Assembly (NCBI GenBank): GCA_005110385.1
Contig: DUDT01000021.1
Span: 1-45,419 of the forward strand
Direction: 5' to 3'
Origin: Candidatus Melainabacteria bacterium
Lineage (GTDB): Bacteria; Cyanobacteriota; Vampirovibrionia; LMEP-6097
Length of the DNA stretch: 45,419 nt
The notes under the pieces were generated by a model. That model searched no databases. It was not told the origin of the DNA and worked only from the letters and a program-made list of their open reading frames with translations. The translations under genes and the position numbers were made by a program. Positions within the stretch are counted from its first letter, which is position 1. Each line of letters starts with the position of its first letter. Below are positions 43,143-45,419 of the stretch, piece after piece.

Positions 43143-45074
43143 ATGTCAGTTGCCGAGATAGATACTAGTAACAAACAAGCATCCATCGTTGATGCTCTTT
43201 CCAATAACAATCTGGAATTAGCTCGTGATCTGCTTTTGAAGAAAGTTCAGCTTCAAGTAGGACAGAAGGCTAGCTGGGATTCTCCACAATATCGTGGAGA
43301 CAAGGGCGTACAGAGAAGTATTAAGCTCGATTATAGTCGTGATAAATATATTACCTTTTTTGGTTTAGAAACTTTACGCGACAGGTATTTTCTTAAGGAT
43401 GGTAAGGGTGTTATCTGTGAAGATATACAGATGTTTTTCGCAAGAGTATCGGCTGGTATAGCTCGTGGTGATAAGGAATTAGCTCAGAGTCTTTATGATT
43501 TAATGTCTAAAAACTGGTTTATGCCAGCGACTCCAGTATTAACCAATTCCGCAACGAGCAGAGGGGCTCAAATTTCCTGTTTCTTAAACACTGTTGGGGA
43601 TTCGATTTCAGATATATTTAAGACTTATGAAGAGAATGCTTTTCTGGCTAAAGGTGGTGGAGGAATAGGAACTAACTGGTCTGAGGTTAGGGGTCATAAT
43701 TCTAAGCTTAGTTCTGGTGGTAAGTCCACTGGCACAGTTCCTTTTTTAAAAGTTATGGATAGTGCTACCTTAGCTGTTTCTCAAGGGAATACTAGGCGTG
43801 GCGCAGCAGCTGTTTACATGGACATAAGTCATCCGGATATAGAAGAGTTTATAGATATTCGAAAACCTACTGGCGGTGATGATAATCGCAGATGCTTAAA
43901 TCTTCATCATGGTGTAAATATCACTGATGAGTTTATGCGTTGCGTGAAGGCTAAGATTAAATTTGATCTACTCTGTCCTCATAGTGGTGAAGTCGTTAAG
44001 TCTGTAGATGCTACTGAGATTTGGCGTAAAATTCTTAAAAATAGAGTGGAGACTGGCGAGCCTTATATACTGTTCATAGATACAGTTAACAAGACTATTC
44101 CTCAGCACCATAAAGATAGAGGACTTTTCGTGAAACAGAGTAATCTTTGTTCAGAAATCACTTTACCTACAAATCGTGAAAGAACAGCAGTTTGCTGTTT
44201 AGGCTCTCTAAACTTAGAAAGATGGGATGAGTGGAAAGATGAGGCTGAATCTGTTTTATATGCTGCGGTTAAAGCTTTAGATAACGTTTTAGATAACTTT
44301 ATCTATGGTGTAGATTCTCGTGATTATAAGCGTGCCATTCATTCTGCGACTCAGGAAAGATCTATTGGATTAGGTGTTATGGGCTGGCATGGTTTATTGC
44401 TTAAGAACAGAATGCCTTTCGAAAGTGTTCAAGCGCGTTCTTTAAATAAAATAGTATTTAGCACTATTCATAAATATGCAAAACAGGCTTCTGTAAATCT
44501 TGCTGATGAGCGTGGTGCCTGTCCTGATGGTGGAAACCAGCGTAATAGTAATGTTATAGCTATAGCACCTACAGCGAATATATCCGTTATATGTGGTGGA
44601 GCGACTCCTTGTGTAGAGCCTATCGCAGGGAATGCTTACTTACAGAAGACTCTAAGTGGAAGCTTTCTTGTGAAGAATTTACAATTAGAGCAGCTTTTAG
44701 AAGAAAAAGGACAGAATAAGCCCGAAATCTGGAGAAAAATTATCGAAGATAAAGGTAGCGTTAGAAATCTTGATTTCTTGACGGATGAAGAAAAAAAGAT
44801 TTTTAAAACTGGATATGAATTAGATATGAAAGAGCTAATTATCCAAGCAGCAGATAGGCAGAAATATATTTGCCAGTCTCAGTCTTTAAATCTTTTCTTA
44901 AAATCACCGATCAGTGGTAAACAGCTCAATGACGTACATGTACTTGCTCATGAACTAGGTGTTAAATCGCTATATTATTTAAGATCAGAGTCCGTTATAG
45001 AAGCTGATTCTGTCGATAATGCCGCGGTTAGAAGACAGGTCAGTGTAGGGGAAGAATGTAGTGTTTGTCAGTAG
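43143..45074 (+). CDS. nrdA: Ribonucleoside-diphosphate reductase, large (catalytic) subunit
   Basis: The enzyme reduces ribonucleotides to deoxyribonucleotides. Visible are NWFMPATPVLTNSATSRGAQISCFLN with the first active-site Cys, KQSNLCSEITLPTN (NxCxE radical loop), VCCLGSLNLERW for the second Cys of the pair, APTANISVICGGATPCVEP, and LGVKSLYYLRSESV with the radical-transfer tyrosines, which points to class I. The C-terminus EECSVCQ has a CxxC pair for re-reduction. The N-terminal ATP-cone is not obvious in 643 residues. No small subunit is in the window. Two NrdR boxes precede the gene. Confidence 0.9.
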   Translation: MSVAEIDTSNKQASIVDALSNNNLELARDLLLKKVQLQVGQKASWDSPQYRGDKGVQRSIKLDYSRDKYITFFGLETLRDRYFLKDGKGVICEDIQMFFARVSAGIARGDKELAQSLYDLMSKNWFMPATPVLTNSATSRGAQISCFLNTVGDSISDIFKTYEENAFLAKGGGGIGTNWSEVRGHNSKLSSGGKSTGTVPFLKVMDSATLAVSQGNTRRGAAAVYMDISHPDIEEFIDIRKPTGGDDNRRCLNLHHGVNITDEFMRCVKAKIKFDLLCPHSGEVVKSVDATEIWRKILKNRVETGEPYILFIDTVNKTIPQHHKDRGLFVKQSNLCSEITLPTNRERTAVCCLGSLNLERWDEWKDEAESVLYAAVKALDNVLDNFIYGVDSRDYKRAIHSATQERSIGLGVMGWHGLLLKNRMPFESVQARSLNKIVFSTIHKYAKQASVNLADERGACPDGGNQRNSNVIAIAPTANISVICGGATPCVEPIAGNAYLQKTLSGSFLVKNLQLEQLLEEKGQNKPEIWRKIIEDKGSVRNLDFLTDEEKKIFKTGYELDMKELIIQAADRQKYICQSQSLNLFLKSPISGKQLNDVHVLAHELGVKSLYYLRSESVIEADSVDNAAVRRQVSVGEECSVCQ

Positions 45075-45097
45075 ATAGGTTATAATATTAATTCGCC

Positions 45098-45419
45098 ATG
45101 GATCAGCAAGACTTAAAGAAAGCTTTAAAACAAGCCCAAGATATGCAAGAGGGTCTCCTGAAAGTTCAGGAGGAGCTTTCTCATAAAGTTTTAGAGGCTA
45201 GTTCTTATGATGGAATAGTAGATGTGACTATGTCTGCTCAAGGTGATTTTAGATCTTTAAAGATTAACTATAATCTCTTAGCGATTAAGTATCCAAGTTT
45301 AGCAGAAGCCTGCCCAGTAATAGAGAAGGCAGCTATTAGTGCTATTAAAAGAGCTACTGAGATGGCTACGGATCTTACTAAAGCTAAGTTAAAGCTAATT
45401 TCTGAAGGCATGGGACTTG
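45098..45419 (+). CDS. YbaB/EbfC-family nucleoid protein, 3' end cut
   Basis: The frame MDQQDLKKALKQAQDMQEGL, then KVQEELSHKVLEASSYDGIVDVTMSAQGDF (family core: helix, then the V.V...G strand) and AIKRATEMATDLTKAKLKLISEGMGL is open to the right edge (107 codons visible). YbaB proteins are small dimeric DNA-binding proteins of about 105-115 aa, so only a few residues are missing. It follows the ribonucleotide reductase gene by 23 bases and may share its operon. Confidence 0.88.
   Translation, partial: MDQQDLKKALKQAQDMQEGLLKVQEELSHKVLEASSYDGIVDVTMSAQGDFRSLKINYNLLAIKYPSLAEACPVIEKAAISAIKRATEMATDLTKAKLKLISEGMGL

Overview
The window is AT-rich bacterial chromosome with about 35 protein genes, one tmRNA gene and no rRNA, CRISPR array or recognisable insertion sequence. 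The host looks Gram-negative: an outer-membrane beta-barrel protein has a clean signal peptide, and there are MurC and a heptosyltransferase-like GT9 enzyme. The NDH-1 subunit 3 ends in a YAWKKGALDW motif like that of cyanobacterial NdhC, and a TIGR03960-like radical SAM protein is present. I infer a non-photosynthetic relative of Cyanobacteria (Melainabacteria / Vampirovibrionia type). This assignment is inference, not proof.

Layout. 1-4713 (-) is a giant EF-hand protein cut by the left edge. 4777-5588 (+) is a broken lipoprotein gene with three frame changes. 5732-7698 holds a hypothetical gene and a methyltransferase. 7745-8154 (-) is a one-piece tmRNA with an odd T-arm, followed by murC and a DUF4143 ATPase. 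11231-17430 holds folD, ndhC, a hypothetical gene, a tailed HU protein, rsmD, a response regulator, aroQ and a radical SAM gene. 17431-17880 is a decayed spacer. 17881-25207 (-) is one long run: small ORF, DUF4381, BatA, BatB/C, membrane protein, S1 protein, coiled-coil protein, folB, pabB. 25311-33017 (+) is a block with a HEPN/MNT pair, two transporters and a second giant EF-hand protein. 33071-35081 (-) is DUF58 and MoxR. The right part has a PhyH-like dioxygenase, an outer-membrane protein, a NagA-like deacetylase, a Fur regulator, an ankyrin-like repeat protein, a GT9 enzyme, a ribonucleotide reductase behind two NrdR boxes, and a YbaB gene cut by the right edge.

How genes work together. 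folD, folB and pabB are three folate steps and aroQ feeds chorismate to pabB. MoxR-DUF58-DUF4381-BatA-BatB/C is a classical MoxR/VWA cassette in canonical order, here split by the opposite-strand 25-33 kb block. tmRNA, HU, YbaB, RsmD and the S1 protein are housekeeping.

The most interesting observation is a family of about 42-bp palindromic elements inserted in frame inside unrelated housekeeping genes: pabB twice, murC, aroQ, probably the radical SAM gene and the GT9 gene. Every copy is read in the same frame and gives a peptide close to KNVEIGVCEQS. This resembles the protein-coding palindromic elements of Rickettsia, but with a different sequence. A second highlight is the 1283-residue protein, which carries a GDPHVD motif in a DUF1521 (metal-ion-induced autocleavage) context beside two EF-hands. 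It shares its C-terminal architecture with the giant protein at the left edge.
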